Origin: Phyllobacterium zundukense
Lineage (GTDB): Bacteria > Pseudomonadota > Alphaproteobacteria > Rhizobiales > Rhizobiaceae
Direction: 5' to 3'
Assembly (NCBI RefSeq): GCF_025452195.1
Contig: NZ_CP104970.1
Coordinates: forward strand, 1 to 64,000
Length of the DNA: 64,000 nt
Shown here: piece after piece, positions 45,110-54,100 of the stretch
Layout: every line of letters starts with the position of its first letter
Numbering within the stretch: position 1 is the stretch's first letter
Translations under genes and position numbers: made by a program
The notes under the pieces: generated by a model
Databases searched by the model: none
The model's input: the letters and a program-made list of their open reading frames with translations, nothing else
What the model was told of the DNA's origin: nothing

Positions 45110-46149
45110 GTGGTCCTTTGCTTAAAGTTGAGAATCTGACCAAGCATTATCCGCTCGGTAGGGGCTTCCTGAAGAAGACAATCCCGGTCGTCCGGGCGGT
45201 CGAAGATGTTTCCTTTACCGTTGAGCCCGGGGAAACTCTTTGCATTGTAGGCGAATCCGGCTGCGGTAAGTCCACGGTCGCACGGCTCTTGATGCGGTTG
45301 GTGGATCCGACGGGCGGGCGGGTCCTGGTCGACGGCACCGATATTGCCGGACTAGAGAAGAATGCTCTTCGAGTTTCGCGGCGTCGGATGCAGATGGTTT
45401 TTCAGGATCCATTCTCTTCGTTGAACCCGCGTCTCACCGCAGGAGAGATCATTACCGAGCCTGTCGAGAACTTCGAACGGCTAAACCGCAAAGACCGCCA
45501 AGCGCTGGCGGCCGACCTCCTGCGAAAGGTCGGGTTGTCGCCGGAGATGATGCACAGGCTTCCGTCTGAGATGTCTGGCGGGCAGCGGCAACGCGTGGGT
45601 ATTGCCCGTGCATTGGCCCTCAAGCCGTCGCTCATCATTGCAGACGAAGCAGTCTCGGCTCTTGATGTGTCCGTGCAGGCGCAAATCCTAAATCTTCTGA
45701 TGGATCTCCAGCAGCAGATGGGTATCGCCTTTATCTTTATCTCGCATGACCTCAGTGTCGTTGAACATATTGGCCATCGCGTGGCGGTCATGTACCTCGG
45801 TCGCATCGTGGAACTGGCGCCATGCGACGCGCTTTTCGCCAAACCAGTTCACCCATACACAGAGGCGCTGATCGCTGCTGCACCTATACCAGACCCCCAG
45901 CGGGTTCGGATGGAAGTGCCCCTTGAAGGGGAAGTACCCAGCCCTGTCAACCCACCCTGCGGATGTGCGTTTCACCCGCGCTGCCCGCTCGCAATAGAAC
46001 GGTGCCGAGTTGAAGTGCCGTCGCTGGTTCCTATGGCGGACAGCCGAGTGGTGGCGTGCCACGTGCGCGCTCCGGCGGCGGGCTCCGATGAACAGTTGTC
46101 TGCAGCGGCTCACCCCTCAATCGCTGTGGAACAGCCTCTGCGCGGTTGA
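45106..46149 (+). CDS. dppF: Peptide ABC transporter ATPase DppF-type
   Basis: 347 residues from ATG 45106, coupled to dppD by a 4-bp overlap. Walker A GESGCGKS (49-56), [20 protein letters not shown], signature [17 protein letters not shown], Walker [13 protein letters not shown] and the C-terminal [19 protein letters not shown] cysteine region are all present. With DppD it makes the ATPase heterodimer of the importer. The aspartate-glutamate Walker B has EAVSALD, as in many DppF proteins. The next gene, capA-like, starts about 16 bp later. Confidence 0.94.
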   Translation: MSGPLLKVENLTKHYPLGRGFLKKTIPVVRAVEDVSFTVEPGETLCIVGESGCGKSTVARLLMRLVDPTGGRVLVDGTDIAGLEKNALRVSRRRMQMVFQDPFSSLNPRLTAGEIITEPVENFERLNRKDRQALAADLLRKVGLSPEMMHRLPSEMSGGQRQRVGIARALALKPSLIIADEAVSALDVSVQAQILNLLMDLQQQMGIAFIFISHDLSVVEHIGHRVAVMYLGRIVELAPCDALFAKPVHPYTEALIAAAPIPDPQRVRMEVPLEGEVPSPVNPPCGCAFHPRCPLAIERCRVEVPSLVPMADSRVVACHVRAPAAGSDEQLSAAAHPSIAVEQPLRG

Positions 46150-46165
46150 TAATGCCAACGAGGCA

Positions 46166-47560
46166 ATGAACAACATGGAAGAGAGAAATATAGTGGACCA
46201 ATCGGCGGCAAATAGTGTCTCTCGACAAGAGGCGAGCAAATACGATTCCATTGGTTCGGTATCAACAAACGTGGCAGACGGCTTCACTTTGGTTGCTGTG
46301 GGCGACCTTATCGTCTCTCGAGCGATTACGAAAAACAACCACCCGGGGTTCGGCGAAGTGGCCGAACTTCTGCAAGGAGTTGATGTCACGTTTGGCAATC
46401 TAGAAACGAACATCTTTGACAGCCGATATTTCACCGGAAGTCCCCAAGCCGAATATGGCGGCGCGTATCACGTCAGCCTGCCAGTTGTTGGGCCCGCTTT
46501 GAAGGCAATGGGGTTCAATATCGTAAGTTACGCCAACAATCACACGTTCGATTGGGGCGTTGAAGGCATGCGGGAGACCTGCCGGGCGCTCGACCAGAAC
46601 GAAATCATTCATGCAGGTGTCGGCGAAAACCTTTCGCAAGCTGGCGCCGCTCGTTTTGTCGAAAGCCCGCGTGGCCGGGTGGCGCTGGTATCGTTTGCAA
46701 CGACGTTTACGCCGATGTCCCGGGCATGTGATCCCGCTGGCGAGGCGCCCGGCAGACCAGGCCTTAATGCCCTTCGATTGGCAAGGAGCGTGGTCGTGGC
46801 ACCCCACATGCTCGTGAGCCTGAGGGAGATACGCGATTCTCTGCCAAACTACGTAGGCGATCATGCGGAAGACGACCTGGTCGAGCTTGCTGGTGTGACC
46901 TACAAAGCCGGTGGGCAAGCGGGCTACAGCTATGAGCCCCATTCCGGCGACGTTGCTCATATCCTGCGCAATCTGAGACGCGGTAAACAGTTCTCTGACT
47001 TCTGCATTGCGACGAACCACGGACACGAACCGGGAAATTGGAGCCAGGAACCAGCTGATTATGAGAGAGCGTTCGCGCACTCGCTGATTGATGCTGGGGC
47101 CGACGCATACATCGTACATGGCCCGCACCAACTGCGCGGAATAGAAATCTACAAGGGCCGGCCAATCTTCTATAGCCTTGGAAACTTTATGATGGATGAC
47201 CTGCGGACCCCCGTGGGCGCTGACATGTTTGACGCTTACGGCAAAGACGAACGGGCTGACACGGACGCTGAGGTCACGGTCGCCGAAATGGCATCGGGAT
47301 ATACAACAGCTCCAGGTTTTAAGGATCCGGTTTTCTACGAAAGTATTGTGACCTCAAGCCGGTTCGAGGGAAACAGACTTGTTGAACTGCAGCTCCACCC
47401 GATCGAACTTGGTCATTCGAAAAGGTTTGCGAACCGTGGCATCCCATGTCTTGCACCTCCGGCCAAAGCGAAATCAATTCTGGAACGTCTCCAGAAGCTG
47501 TCGGCGCCCTTTGGCACTGAGATCAGCATCGAAGACGATGTCGGAATTATCAGATGCTGA
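46166..47560 (+). CDS. CapA-like protein (PGA_cap metallophosphatase-like domain)
   Basis: About 464 residues with the PGA_cap domain: VAVGDLIVSRAITKNNHPGF, VTFGNLETNIFDSR, VSYANNHTFDWGVEGM, CIATNHGHEPGNWSQEP and HGPHQLRGIEIYKG followed by IFYSLGNF. The His/Asp/Asn pattern is that of calcineurin-like metallophosphoesterases. CapA proteins were first linked to poly-gamma-glutamate capsule formation, but many, like this one without a membrane anchor, sit in catabolic loci. Here it follows a peptide importer and precedes an ectoine-hydrolase-like gene. The start is uncertain: ATG 46166 or 46175, as longer frames overlap dppF. A wrecked paralogue lies at 6257-7222. Confidence 0.82.
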   Translation: MNNMEERNIVDQSAANSVSRQEASKYDSIGSVSTNVADGFTLVAVGDLIVSRAITKNNHPGFGEVAELLQGVDVTFGNLETNIFDSRYFTGSPQAEYGGAYHVSLPVVGPALKAMGFNIVSYANNHTFDWGVEGMRETCRALDQNEIIHAGVGENLSQAGAARFVESPRGRVALVSFATTFTPMSRACDPAGEAPGRPGLNALRLARSVVVAPHMLVSLREIRDSLPNYVGDHAEDDLVELAGVTYKAGGQAGYSYEPHSGDVAHILRNLRRGKQFSDFCIATNHGHEPGNWSQEPADYERAFAHSLIDAGADAYIVHGPHQLRGIEIYKGRPIFYSLGNFMMDDLRTPVGADMFDAYGKDERADTDAEVTVAEMASGYTTAPGFKDPVFYESIVTSSRFEGNRLVELQLHPIELGHSKRFANRGIPCLAPPAKAKSILERLQKLSAPFGTEISIEDDVGIIRC

Positions 47561-47750
47561 CGCATCCGGACCGAGCCATCAAAAGCCATGGGTCGAGGCT
47601 TTGCCCGCCTCTCAATGTCGGACTCTGCCGCGCTTGATGAGATTTCTCGCAGTCATGCAGCCTTGCGCGAAAGCGATAATGGACATTGATCTCGCGGGCG
47701 TTTCCGGCTCCCCCATACCCGCCTTAGTATGTTGATATAGGAATGATCTG

Positions 47751-48887
47751 ATGAAACAGCCTCCAATCTTCCCTCCGCCCTTTCCAGTCGACGAATTCCG
47801 CTCGCGCCTCGCAGCGTTGCGCAAGGAGATGGCCGAGCGCGGCGTGGATCTACTCATCGTGGACCAACGTGAACACCGGGCCTATTTCAGCGGTTTCTCG
47901 TCAACAGCGGCCATGTACCAAGCCTTGCTCATCCCCCTCGACCAAGAGCCCATTGCAGTAATCCGTGGCCTCGATTCTCCCAGCTTTAGCGAGGCAAGTC
48001 GTTTCAGCGATTTTGTAGCATTTTCCGATAACGAAAACCCGATTAAGGTCGCAGCCGAGACGATCAAATCCCGCGGCTTTGGAGCCTCGTCAATAGGCGT
48101 CGAGCGCGATAGCCATATTCTCACGGTGAACCGCGCATTGGAGTTCGAAAGTCTGCTGCCAGATGCCAAGTTCGTCGATTTCTCCCGCGTCATGTGGGAA
48201 ATGCGGCTCGTCAAATCCCCGCTCGAGCTTGCATGTCTAACAGTGGCCGCCGAGATCTGCGACCGTGCGGCGGCGGCAGCCTTCGAGGTAGCCCAGGTTG
48301 GCGTTAACGAGCGCGAAGTTTTTGCGGCCATGACGAGCGAAGCGTGGCGTAGTGGCGCTGATAATGCGCAGGTCGGTGTTATGTCGTCCGGCCCCCGCTC
48401 GGGAACTTTGCACTCGTCCCTCGGCGACCGCACTCTGGCTGAAGGGGATATCGTACACCTGGAGCCGGTTCCACATTTTCGTGGTTATACCTCGCGACTT
48501 ATGCGCCCGAAATCAATCGGTGCTCCGACCGATGAACAAATCCGGACTGCCGAAACAATGATCCGAATTCAGGACGAGCAGTTCCGCACCATGAGGCCGG
48601 GCGTCAATGCAAAAGATGTTGACCACGTCGTACGCGAGGGGATGCTGGAGGCTGGACTGCGCGACAGCTACGCGAATATTACCGGCTATACGCTCGGCCT
48701 AAAGAGCCCCCCTCGCACCAGCGATTTCACCCGTGTTTTCCTTGCGGATAGCGATTGGAAACTCGAGCAGAATCAAGTTTTCCACATGTACACATCGGCG
48801 CGTGGCATGGCCTTCAGCGAAACCATCGTCGTCACGCCCGAAGGGGGGACGCGCTTAACCAAAATGGATCGTAGGCTTTTCTGCTGA
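47751..48887 (+). CDS. M24-fold hydrolase, ectoine hydrolase (DoeA/EutD)/creatinase-like
   Basis: A 378-residue pita-bread fold protein: an N-terminal creatinase domain (FRSRLAALRKEMAERGVDLL, YFSGFSSTAAMYQA) and a C-terminal M24 domain. The metal-binding aspartates of true aminopeptidase P are replaced (GDIVHLEPVPHFRGYTSRLM), as in creatinase and ectoine hydrolase, which work without metal. It could open a cyclic amidine/amide or cleave a C-N bond in a small molecule. It ends the transporter operon and is followed by a strong terminator at 48965-49005. It might complete a pathway with the EutB/EutC-like enzymes at 3952-5930. A degraded copy lies at 58040-58594. Confidence 0.83.
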   Translation: MKQPPIFPPPFPVDEFRSRLAALRKEMAERGVDLLIVDQREHRAYFSGFSSTAAMYQALLIPLDQEPIAVIRGLDSPSFSEASRFSDFVAFSDNENPIKVAAETIKSRGFGASSIGVERDSHILTVNRALEFESLLPDAKFVDFSRVMWEMRLVKSPLELACLTVAAEICDRAAAAAFEVAQVGVNEREVFAAMTSEAWRSGADNAQVGVMSSGPRSGTLHSSLGDRTLAEGDIVHLEPVPHFRGYTSRLMRPKSIGAPTDEQIRTAETMIRIQDEQFRTMRPGVNAKDVDHVVREGMLEAGLRDSYANITGYTLGLKSPPRTSDFTRVFLADSDWKLEQNQVFHMYTSARGMAFSETIVVTPEGGTRLTKMDRRLFC

Positions 48888-48964
48888 CGTCCGGCTCTCA
48901 AGCGACCCCTTAGGCCGAAACGACGAGCGATCATCTTCTTGATTCATAGTTTCGTGATCCTCGC

Positions 48965-49005
48965 GCGCCGATCCGGCTTCTGCAGAAGGCCGGATCGGCG
49001 CTTTT
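48965..49005 (+). terminator. Rho-independent terminator of the dpp-capA-M24 operon
   Basis: GCGCCGATCCGGC (48965-48977) pairs perfectly with GCCGGATCGGCGC (48989-49001), 11-base loop, followed by TTTT (49002-49005). A 13-bp stem with a T-run, 78 bp after the M24 stop. Confidence 0.9.
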
Positions 49006-49342
49006 CGCGAAGCCGGTAACCGTCGCCATTGGATTATGATTACCGCCGATGATGGGTAGTGGTTCAAGCCGGAGACGCGTACCCATCCATCCGGCGAACG
49101 TCACCGGAGCGATACAGAGACGCCCCCCCATTGAGAATGCTGTGTTGAAAAACCTACAGCGTTTTTCCGCCCTTCAGTTAAAGGAGCGCATAATACTCGC
49201 TTCACATGCAGGCATGCTATGCGGAGGTGACCCCTTTCACGATTTGGCGTCGTTTGTTGCAGCTTCGGAGGTTCCGTGGATAGAGGCGGATGACCCCGCC
49301 GCATCCGTCTCTGTTCGAGCTTGCGCTCGCACCATTACGTGA
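49006..49342. other. Gap between convergent units
   Basis: No recognisable gene. It lies between the plus-strand terminator and the 3' end of the minus-strand gamma-glutamyltransferase-like gene. Confidence 0.4.
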
Positions 49343-50878
49343 TCAAAGCGCGCTGCCTGCGCTCGACCGGTCAGCTCCGCTCTTATACCGCCGGCCGTCG
49401 ACACGCTCGACAACGTTCACCAGCCCCATGTGGGCGCTGGGGTCGTATTCTGTTGGTGCGATCTCGAAACCTCGGGCTTCAAGGTGTGCGCGCGCCTCTG
49501 GCCAAAAGTCCCCGTGCATCCGGAGCTTGCCGTCCTTTGGAAAGACGCGCGGTTTTCCCATCAAATCTGCCATGTCTTCGGAATATCCAAGACCAAATTT
49601 CAGAAACAACAAATAGGTGAGTGAACCAAGGATGCGTTCGCTTCCGGCGGAACCGATAGCCATAATTGGGGAGCCGGCCTCCTCTACGATAAGCGGAGAC
49701 ATCTCAGTGACGTCGTGGGTTTGGCGTTCGAAAAGCACGTTTGATTTCATAGCGTAGCTGTAGCCGAGCCCTGCACCCCACCAAGATATCCGCGAACCAA
49801 ACCAGGGACCGATCGAGGTTGTAAACGACAGGAAATCGTCGCCGGAAGCGATGGCAAAGTGATTAGTGTTAGCGTCATCAGTCCAACTGTCCGGCCCTGG
49901 GAAATAGGTCGATCCTAAACCATTCCAAAGCTCTTGGACGGACGCATCCATCATTTGAATTACGCGGTCTACAATTGCGATGGCTTCCGAAGGGACGTCG
50001 ACTTCGACGGAAGGACACTCGACTTTGGGTTCAAGAGTGCCAACCGCGAAAGGTATCCGATCAAGGAGGAGGATAGTCGACAGTACATAGGCTTCCATGG
50101 CACGCGAAAGATCGCTCAACACACCGCTTCTACGGAGTCCGACAGCCACTGCCGCGCCGAGTGCGGTCCATGTTCCCCAGGTCTCAAGCGTCCCAGTCGT
50201 AAGAAGTCGTCTGGGGCGTCCGTCAAGGTCCAGTTCAAGTGTGCGCGGAACGGAGTGACGGACCGGATTGTCGAGAGTTTCATCGACGCGCCAAGGTCCA
50301 GAGTTCCGGGCTCGCAGCTTCTGCCAGAAATTATTTTCACTGTCAGATTCGGCGAGGATCTGGAGAAAGCTTGCGAGCTCAGGATTTCGGATATCTTTAC
50401 GAGGCGCACTGGTCTCGTCTAAGTAAATAGCCTTAAGAGGCTCACTCAGAGCAGGACCTTCGCTTTCAAGTGCAACCTTCAAGATCGTGCTTGGTTTAAA
50501 GCCATGCTGGGCGAGTGTTATGGCCGGCTGAAGGAGATCAGAAAATGGCAGGCGCAACCGACCGCTACATTTCAGGAAGTACCAAGCGGCTATATTAGCC
50601 GGGACGGGAATAGTGGATCCTGGTGCTGCCCGGATCGCAGTCGGAGCATGCAGGCATCCGATTTCGCCCCCTAAGGAAAAGACACCTTGCATGCGTCCGA
50701 AAGGGCTACAGTTTGCCGGATCTGCGACCCAAGCGCAAGCGAGGGCGGCGAGATACATGTCGAAGACACTGCCGCCCTGTAGTCTTATAGCATTTGCTGC
50801 GGCCGTGGCCGCGGGCACGGGAGTGGCGATCCCGAATCCTATGCTGCTGTGGACATGCAACGGCGCTTCAGAACTCAT
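49343..50878 (-). CDS. Gamma-glutamyltransferase-like Ntn hydrolase
   Basis: A 511-residue protein of the gamma-glutamyltranspeptidase family. The large-subunit part has IATPVPAATAAANAIRLQGG and AYVLSTILLLDR. The predicted self-cleavage/nucleophile site is Thr338 in DDANTNHFAIASGDD (family pattern T-x-H), and GSAGSERILGSLTYLL matches the substrate-binding region. No signal peptide is evident, so a cytoplasmic location is likely, unlike E. coli Ggt. Such enzymes cut gamma-glutamyl amides; some family members are cephalosporin or other amide acylases. The start ATG has a textbook AAGGAGGA box. It faces the dpp operon and precedes, on the same strand, no other gene; the amidotransferase gene lies upstream. 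Confidence 0.85.
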   Translation of the reverse strand: MSSEAPLHVHSSIGFGIATPVPAATAAANAIRLQGGSVFDMYLAALACAWVADPANCSPFGRMQGVFSLGGEIGCLHAPTAIRAAPGSTIPVPANIAAWYFLKCSGRLRLPFSDLLQPAITLAQHGFKPSTILKVALESEGPALSEPLKAIYLDETSAPRKDIRNPELASFLQILAESDSENNFWQKLRARNSGPWRVDETLDNPVRHSVPRTLELDLDGRPRRLLTTGTLETWGTWTALGAAVAVGLRRSGVLSDLSRAMEAYVLSTILLLDRIPFAVGTLEPKVECPSVEVDVPSEAIAIVDRVIQMMDASVQELWNGLGSTYFPGPDSWTDDANTNHFAIASGDDFLSFTTSIGPWFGSRISWWGAGLGYSYAMKSNVLFERQTHDVTEMSPLIVEEAGSPIMAIGSAGSERILGSLTYLLFLKFGLGYSEDMADLMGKPRVFPKDGKLRMHGDFWPEARAHLEARGFEIAPTEYDPSAHMGLVNVVERVDGRRYKSGADRSSAGSAL

Positions 50879-51080
50879 GAATCCTCCTTGTTAAATACTT
50901 GTCTGGATCCCGACCCCTAGGCCGAAAATACCGCGTTAATTTCACAAATCTGGGCCGCGACGCTACAAGGTGCGGCGCAATGGCTCCATCGCCCGATAGC
51001 TATGGCCATCGAGACCCCACATCGCCGGAGGCATAGGGGAGTCTTGATGGCGCACGTTGCAGAATTTCTGCTTTGCGAAT

Positions 51081-51932
51081 TTATTCGGCGGCGTCCGCTA
51101 CGCCAAGCCTTGTAGCCGCGCGGGCGCGGACCGCGTCGCCGAAAGCCCGAAAGATGCGTGCGGATGTCTCATCGGTTTTTATCCAGTATTCGGGATGCCA
51201 TTGCACCCCAAGGGCAAAAGCGCGTGCGCTCCGGACCGATACCGCTTCGATAGTTCCGTCCTCGGCCCGTGCCACGACCTCAAGCTCCTCCGCTAACCGG
51301 CCAATTGCCTGGCGATGGAGAGAATTCACAATGATATTGTCTCCACCGACGATGGCGGAGAGGCAACTATCTGACGTAATGGCCAAGGTCTGGTGGATGG
51401 CATACCGCTCATCGCGGTTATCGCTCGGCACCTCCCGATGATCAAGGTTTCCGGGCTTATCCTGGATTTCGGTCGCAAGCGTCCCGCCAAGCGCGACATT
51501 CAATTCCTGAAGCCCGCGGCAGATCGCAAGCACGGGGAGCCCTTCGGCAATTGCCTTGCGGATTAACGGCAATGTGGTCGAATCCCTCGCAGGATCGTAG
51601 GGACCATTTGCCTGACTCCCGTCACCGCCATAGAGCGATGGATGCACATTTGACCCGGACCCCGTTACAATCAGTCCGTCAACAGCGGCAAAGAGCTGAT
51701 CGAAGTCAAGTCTGTCTCCAAATGAAGGAACGATCAAAGGAAAGACCCCTGCACCTGCAACCGCCGCCTCGATGTACTGCAAAGGCGTCGCCTGCCAGAG
51801 ATATTTGTATAGCCCAACGACATCCGCCGAAATGGCAACAAGCGGCTGACGAGGCAGTGGGCGGCCAATCGTGGAACTTGTGGCGTCTACATCGTCACGT
51901 ACATCTTTGCCCTGCATCATCTTAGCCTTCAT
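51081..51932 (-). CDS. Class I glutamine amidotransferase-like hydrolase (PuuD type)
   Basis: A 283-residue peptidase C26-type protein. Nucleophile Cys138 is in LAICRGLQELN, and the His246-Glu248 pair in GVQWHPEYW completes the triad. GLIVTGSGSNVHPSLYGG is the conserved loop. Relatives hydrolyse gamma-glutamyl-GABA (PuuD) or similar gamma-glutamyl amides. It is upstream of the gamma-glutamyltransferase-like gene on the same strand (about 200 bp gap). A perfect copy of the regulon element lies 38-53 bp before its ATG. A broken copy with its own element is at 63583-63817. Confidence 0.88.
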   Translation of the reverse strand: MKAKMMQGKDVRDDVDATSSTIGRPLPRQPLVAISADVVGLYKYLWQATPLQYIEAAVAGAGVFPLIVPSFGDRLDFDQLFAAVDGLIVTGSGSNVHPSLYGGDGSQANGPYDPARDSTTLPLIRKAIAEGLPVLAICRGLQELNVALGGTLATEIQDKPGNLDHREVPSDNRDERYAIHQTLAITSDSCLSAIVGGDNIIVNSLHRQAIGRLAEELEVVARAEDGTIEAVSVRSARAFALGVQWHPEYWIKTDETSARIFRAFGDAVRARAATRLGVADAAE

Positions 51933-51969
51933 AATGGGTTTGCTCCATTTAGATCATTTATTTAACTGA

Positions 51970-51985
51970 TGCAACATTTGTTTTA
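51970..51985 (-). promoter_or_regulatory. Shared regulon element upstream of the amidotransferase gene
   Basis: Read on the minus strand, TAAAACAAATGTTGCA, 38-53 bp before the ATG at 51932. Identical over all 16 bases to the copy at 63518. Confidence 0.75.
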
Positions 51986-52176
51986 TTAGTTGAAACGAGG
52001 GCATGACCGCACCTCTCACTGCGGTCTCTTTCGGATTTTCCCAAGCAGCGACAACGAACAAAGGCCCACCGCAGCGGGTTGAAGTGAGTTCCTACAAAGT
52101 GTCGAAGGTAATTGAAGTGCCTCTGTCTGCTACGCGGCGAGGCTTGAGCATGAAGGCGGCATCAACAGTAGGATGG

Positions 52177-52184
52177 CGGTTTTT
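52177..52184. repeat. IS21 target-site duplication, left copy
   Basis: CGGTTTTT, identical to 56005-56012. Confidence 0.9.
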
Positions 52185-52353
52185 TGCGGATTCCGAAGAT
52201 TGACCGGACGGGGTTCCGATCAAAGGCCGGACGCCGTTCCGATATGAAGCCGGACAGCATTCCGATCAAATGCCGGACGTTTTGAAGCGTTAAGAGTGCC
52301 CTTGGGTCAGCAACTTTGGCATGCATTTCCTATTGGTAATCGAGGGAATGTGG

Positions 52354-53889
52354 ATGCCGTCAAAGAGAAAGCTGACCATGCGACAACTGAGACAAATGCT
52401 ACGACTTTGCGCGGACGGCGTCAGCGTTCGCGACATAGCCGTGCTGCAGGGTATTGCCCGCAGCACGGTTCAGGACAATCTGGATCGCGCCCGATCTGCG
52501 GGGCTGACCTGGCCTGTGCCGGCGGAGCTGACGGACGATATACTTGAACATCGGCTTTTCAGCCCAAAGGGCGTCAAACAAGGCATGCGCCGCCGCGTCG
52601 AGCCAAACTGGAGCGCTCTTTCAATAGAGCTGAAGAAGCCCGGCGTCACCTTGTCCATTCTATGGGAGGAATATCGGGCTGAGCATCCCGACGGCTACGG
52701 TTACAGCCGCTTTTGTGACCTATTCCGCGGATTTGAGCGCCGCCTTACGCCGACGATGCGACAGGAGCACGTCGCTGGCGACAAGGCCTTCGTGGATTAT
52801 TCCGGCAAGAAGGTGCCGATTGTCGACCGCAAAACCGGCGAAGTGCGCGAGGCGGAACTGTTCCTCGGGGTGCTCGGCGCGTCAAGCTACACCTATGCGG
52901 AAGCCACCTGGACCCAGACGTTGCCTGATTGGATCGGCTCGCATGTGCGCATGTTCCGTTTCTTCGATGGCGTTCCCCGGTTGCTTGTCCCCGACAATCT
53001 GAAGTCCGGCGTGAACCGCGCCAGCTTCTATGATCCGGAGATCAACCGCAGTTATGGCATGATGGCGTCCCATTACGGTGTTGGTGTTCTGCCGGCACGG
53101 CCACGCCGCCCGAAGGACAAGGCCAAAGTCGAGAACGGCGTCCGTTTCGCCCAGAGCTGTATTCTCGGCCGCTTGCGCAAGCAAACCTTCTTCTCCCTCA
53201 CAGAGGCCAATGAAGCGATCGCCGGAGCGGTCAGGCGGATCAATGACCATGTCATGCGCCGCCTCGGACAGAGCCGCCGCGACCTGTTCGACATGATGGA
53301 GCGTCCTGCGCTCGCAGCCCTTCCTGGCGAGGATTACGAGTTCGCCGAATGGCGGCTGGCGCGGGTCTCGACGGACTACCATGTCGAATTCGAGCGCTAT
53401 TTCTATTCCGTGCCACACAACCTGATCCGCCAGCAGGTGGACGTCAGAGCCACAAGTCGCGCGATCGAGATCTTCCTCCAAGGCAAACGCGTCGCTGTTC
53501 ACCAGCGCCGCTATGGCGGTCCGCGCTACGGGACGAACCCGGATCATATGCCCAGTTCACACCGCCGCTATGCCGAGTGGACCCCGGAGCGGTTCCGGCG
53601 TTGGGCTGCCTCGATCGGACCCAACACGGAAGGCCTCATCATCGCCATCCTTGCCAGCCGGCCTCACCCCGAACAGGGCTTCAGAACCTGCCTCGGGGTT
53701 CTCAAGCTCTACCGAGCAATCGGTACAATGCAGGCCGAGGCCGTTTCCGCTCGTGCCGTCGAGATCGGCGGCCTGACCTGCAAAAGCATCGGCGCGCTCA
53801 TTTCCAGTCACAAAGCACCCAGACATTCCGCCGAACCTGCCGCCGTCGGCGAACATGCCAATTTGCGCGGCCCCGGCTACTTTCATTAA
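52354..53889 (+). CDS. istA: IS21 transposase IstA
   Basis: About 511 residues from ATG 52354 (MPSKRKLTMRQ). An N-terminal helix-turn-helix (VSVRDIAVLQGIARSTVQDN) is followed by the DDE integrase core with FVDYSGKKVPIVDR, VPDNLKSGVNRA and RPRRPKDKAKVENGVRFAQ. A C-terminal beta domain has HVEFERYFYSVPHNLI. It catalyses strand transfer. Intact. Its stop is 14 bp before the istB start. Confidence 0.93.
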   Translation: MPSKRKLTMRQLRQMLRLCADGVSVRDIAVLQGIARSTVQDNLDRARSAGLTWPVPAELTDDILEHRLFSPKGVKQGMRRRVEPNWSALSIELKKPGVTLSILWEEYRAEHPDGYGYSRFCDLFRGFERRLTPTMRQEHVAGDKAFVDYSGKKVPIVDRKTGEVREAELFLGVLGASSYTYAEATWTQTLPDWIGSHVRMFRFFDGVPRLLVPDNLKSGVNRASFYDPEINRSYGMMASHYGVGVLPARPRRPKDKAKVENGVRFAQSCILGRLRKQTFFSLTEANEAIAGAVRRINDHVMRRLGQSRRDLFDMMERPALAALPGEDYEFAEWRLARVSTDYHVEFERYFYSVPHNLIRQQVDVRATSRAIEIFLQGKRVAVHQRRYGGPRYGTNPDHMPSSHRRYAEWTPERFRRWAASIGPNTEGLIIAILASRPHPEQGFRTCLGVLKLYRAIGTMQAEAVSARAVEIGGLTCKSIGALISSHKAPRHSAEPAAVGEHANLRGPGYFH

Positions 53890-54092
53890 GGAGACGACAT
53901 AAAATGCTGACCAATCCGACCATCGACATGCTGCGCAACCTCGGACTTTCCGGCATGGCCAACGCCTATCAGGAACTCGAACTGCAACCGGACGCAAGAA
54001 GCCTCGAACATGGTGAGTGGCTGGCCTTGCTGCTCGAGTACGAAGCAACCACGCGCCAACAGAAGCGTTTCGAAGCCAGGGCACGCGCCGCA

Positions 54093-54100
54093 AAACTACG
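54093..54100. repeat. IS1595 target-site duplication, left copy
   Basis: AAACTACG, repeated at 55291-55298. Confidence 0.93.
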
